Shown here piece after piece: positions 46,263-47,606 of a stretch of DNA of 47,606 bases (the first letter of the stretch is position 1; each line of letters starts with the position of its first letter). Made by a program: the position numbers and the translations under genes. The stretch spans positions 1 through 47,606 of the forward strand of contig JAZUMK010000019.1 of assembly GCA_045603585.1 (NCBI GenBank), given 5' to 3'. The notes under the pieces were generated by a model. It searched no databases. It was not told the DNA's origin and saw only the letters and a program-made list of their open reading frames with translations. The stretch comes from SFEL01 sp045603585 (GTDB taxonomy: Bacteria > Bacillota > Clostridia > Christensenellales > CAG-138).

Positions 46263-47606
46263 ATGAGCGAAAGATTAAGTTCAAAAGTCATCGACCAGCA
46301 TGCGGAGCGGCTCAGTGAGCTCGCCAAAAGGATATGGGACAATCCCGAAATGGGCTGGGAAGAAAAAAAGGCGTCGAAATGGACGGCGGAGTATTTGGAG
46401 TCGGAAGGCTTTGAAACGGAGCTGGGCGCATACGGGATGCCCACCGCTATCCGCGCGGTATGGGGAAAAGGCCATCCGGTGATCGGCTTTTGCGGGGAAT
46501 ATGACTGCCTGCCCGGCCTGAGCCAGAAGGCTTCCTCTAAGAGGGAGCCTGTCGTCCCCGGCGGCAACGGCCATGGCTGCGGTCACAATCTTCTCGGCGT
46601 AGGCTGCCTTGGCGCTGCCATCGGACTCAAAGCGGAGCTTGAAGCATCCGGCAAAGAGGGCACTGTCATATTCTATGGCTGCCCCGCGGAAGAACAACTA
46701 TTGGGTAAAGGGTTCATGGCAAAGAACGGCGCTTTCTTCGAGTGTGATTTCACGATGGCATGGCATCCCAGTTCCTCGAACCAGAATTTTACCGGAAACG
46801 CCAATGGCGTGGAAGGGGGCATATTCCGGTTCCATGGTAAAAATTCTCATGCAGCGGCAAATCCGCACGCGGGCAGGAGTGCCTTGGACGCTGTGCAGCT
46901 TATGAATATTGGCGCGGAATTTTTGCGCGAGCATGTAACGGATGATGTACGCATCCACTATATCATCACAAACGGCGGCCTTGCGCCCAATATCGTGCCT
47001 GATTTTGCGGAGTCAAAGTTTTTTGTCCGTGCCCACACGCGTGAAGCGGTTGTCGAAGCTTTCCAAAGACTGGTCAAATGCGCGGAGGGCGCTGCATTGA
47101 TGACAGAGACCAAACTTGAAATCGAAAGCCTTGGCGGAATTTATCCAACATTACAAAACCATGTTCTCAGCAATCTTATGCAAAAGCTCAGAGATGAACT
47201 GCCCGATGTGGAGTACACGGAGGAAGAGCTGAAGTTTGCTGATGAGATCAACCGTCAGAATCCACGGTATGTGGAAGGTGTAACGCCGCCCATCAACTCC
47301 GGGAAGAAACCGCTGATCGACGGTCCCATGCTTGCCTCATCCGACTATGGCGATGTGCAGCATATCTGCCCCGGTGTTGTGAATTGGGACTGTACCGGCG
47401 CTACTCTGCAAGTCGGACATGACTGGATGTACACCTCATGCTCCGGTTCCTCCATCGGTATGAAGGGCATGATCCGCGCCGCAATAGTGCTGGCTGGCGG
47501 CGCATACGATCTCGTATGTGATCCCGAAGCCCAGAAGGCGGCGAAAGAGGAGTTTGATAAGGTTATGGCAGGCAGAAAGTATATTTGCCCCGTCACGGAT
47601 GAAATA
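46263..47606 (+). CDS. M20-family amidohydrolase, AbgB-like, copy 3 (cut by window edge)
   Basis: The frame is open for 448 codons to the last base, ending PVTDEI; by comparison with copies 1 and 2, 13 residues remain outside. Motifs match: GHGCGHN, PAEE, AWHP and ASDYGDVQH. Differences again lie around the active site (SSSNQNFTGNANGVEG, PLIDGPMLAS). GAGAGGG precedes the ATG, 15 bases after copy 2. Confidence 0.9.
   Translation, partial: MSERLSSKVIDQHAERLSELAKRIWDNPEMGWEEKKASKWTAEYLESEGFETELGAYGMPTAIRAVWGKGHPVIGFCGEYDCLPGLSQKASSKREPVVPGGNGHGCGHNLLGVGCLGAAIGLKAELEASGKEGTVIFYGCPAEEQLLGKGFMAKNGAFFECDFTMAWHPSSSNQNFTGNANGVEGGIFRFHGKNSHAAANPHAGRSALDAVQLMNIGAEFLREHVTDDVRIHYIITNGGLAPNIVPDFAESKFFVRAHTREAVVEAFQRLVKCAEGAALMTETKLEIESLGGIYPTLQNHVLSNLMQKLRDELPDVEYTEEELKFADEINRQNPRYVEGVTPPINSGKKPLIDGPMLASSDYGDVQHICPGVVNWDCTGATLQVGHDWMYTSCSGSSIGMKGMIRAAIVLAGGAYDLVCDPEAQKAAKEEFDKVMAGRKYICPVTDEI

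Overview
The window looks like chromosome from an anaerobic, spore-forming member of the Clostridia, probably from a gut or similar habitat. The evidence is: Firmicutes-type AGGAGG ribosome-binding sites and TTGACA/TATAAT promoters; a SpoIIQ-like M23 protein with a sigma-F-like promoter; a Feo ferrous-iron system under a DtxR-type repressor; several families typical of Clostridia (YkvI, DUF5058, OYE/FadH-like reductase); and long composite repeats in the gaps between core genes. Genus cannot be assigned from sequence alone.

Layout. (1) 1-7.9 kb is core-like: a feoA-feoB-small Cys-rich protein operon with two identical palindromic operators and a divergent DtxR-type repressor, a ModE-like regulator with a molybdopterin-binding protein, a FlaR-like P-loop kinase, and the spoIIQ-like gene. 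Repeat-rich gaps separate these units. (2) 8.0-8.2 kb carries tRNA-Ser(UGA) and tRNA-Ser(GCU). The second looks like an integration hotspot: copies of its 3' half lie at about 21.8 kb and 27.1 kb, each preceded by arm-like CTACTACA repeats, and its last bases recur at 8.38 kb. (3) 8.2-21.9 kb, island 1: a DUF4143 ATPase and a complete peptide-utilisation cluster (YkvI permease, FCD-GntR regulator, peptide-binding lipoprotein, CocE/X-Pro-type hydrolase, divergent DppBCDF, M19 dipeptidase). A shared divergent promoter carries an ATGTATACAT palindrome. (4) 21.9-27.2 kb, island 2: a pst-type ABC operon whose binding lipoprotein is fused to a rhodanese domain, ending with a HAD phosphatase. (5) 27.3-36.9 kb, mobile/defence-like region: an FRG-DUF1508 protein, two small ribbon-helix-helix-like proteins, a CAP-domain lipoprotein, a large serine recombinase with two small genes, then, divergently, a small XRE regulator, a degenerate tyrosine-recombinase-like protein and a 923-residue protein joining a tyrosine recombinase to a six-bladed GyrA/ParC-type C-terminal domain. 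(6) 37.2 kb to the end, catabolic cluster: a TetR regulator, an MFS transporter, a DUF5058 two-protein membrane system, an OYE-type flavin/Fe-S reductase and three tandem, nearly identical M20 (AbgB-like) amidohydrolases, the last cut by the window edge.

The strongest candidate for an undescribed system is the 32.4-36.9 kb operon: XRE, degenerate recombinase, then recombinase-gyrase-wrapping-domain fusion. It diverges from a serine recombinase operon across a control region with iterated GTGAC motifs. The rhodanese-PstS fusion and the tRNA-Ser tandem islands come next. All functions are inferred from reading motifs; no database search was run.
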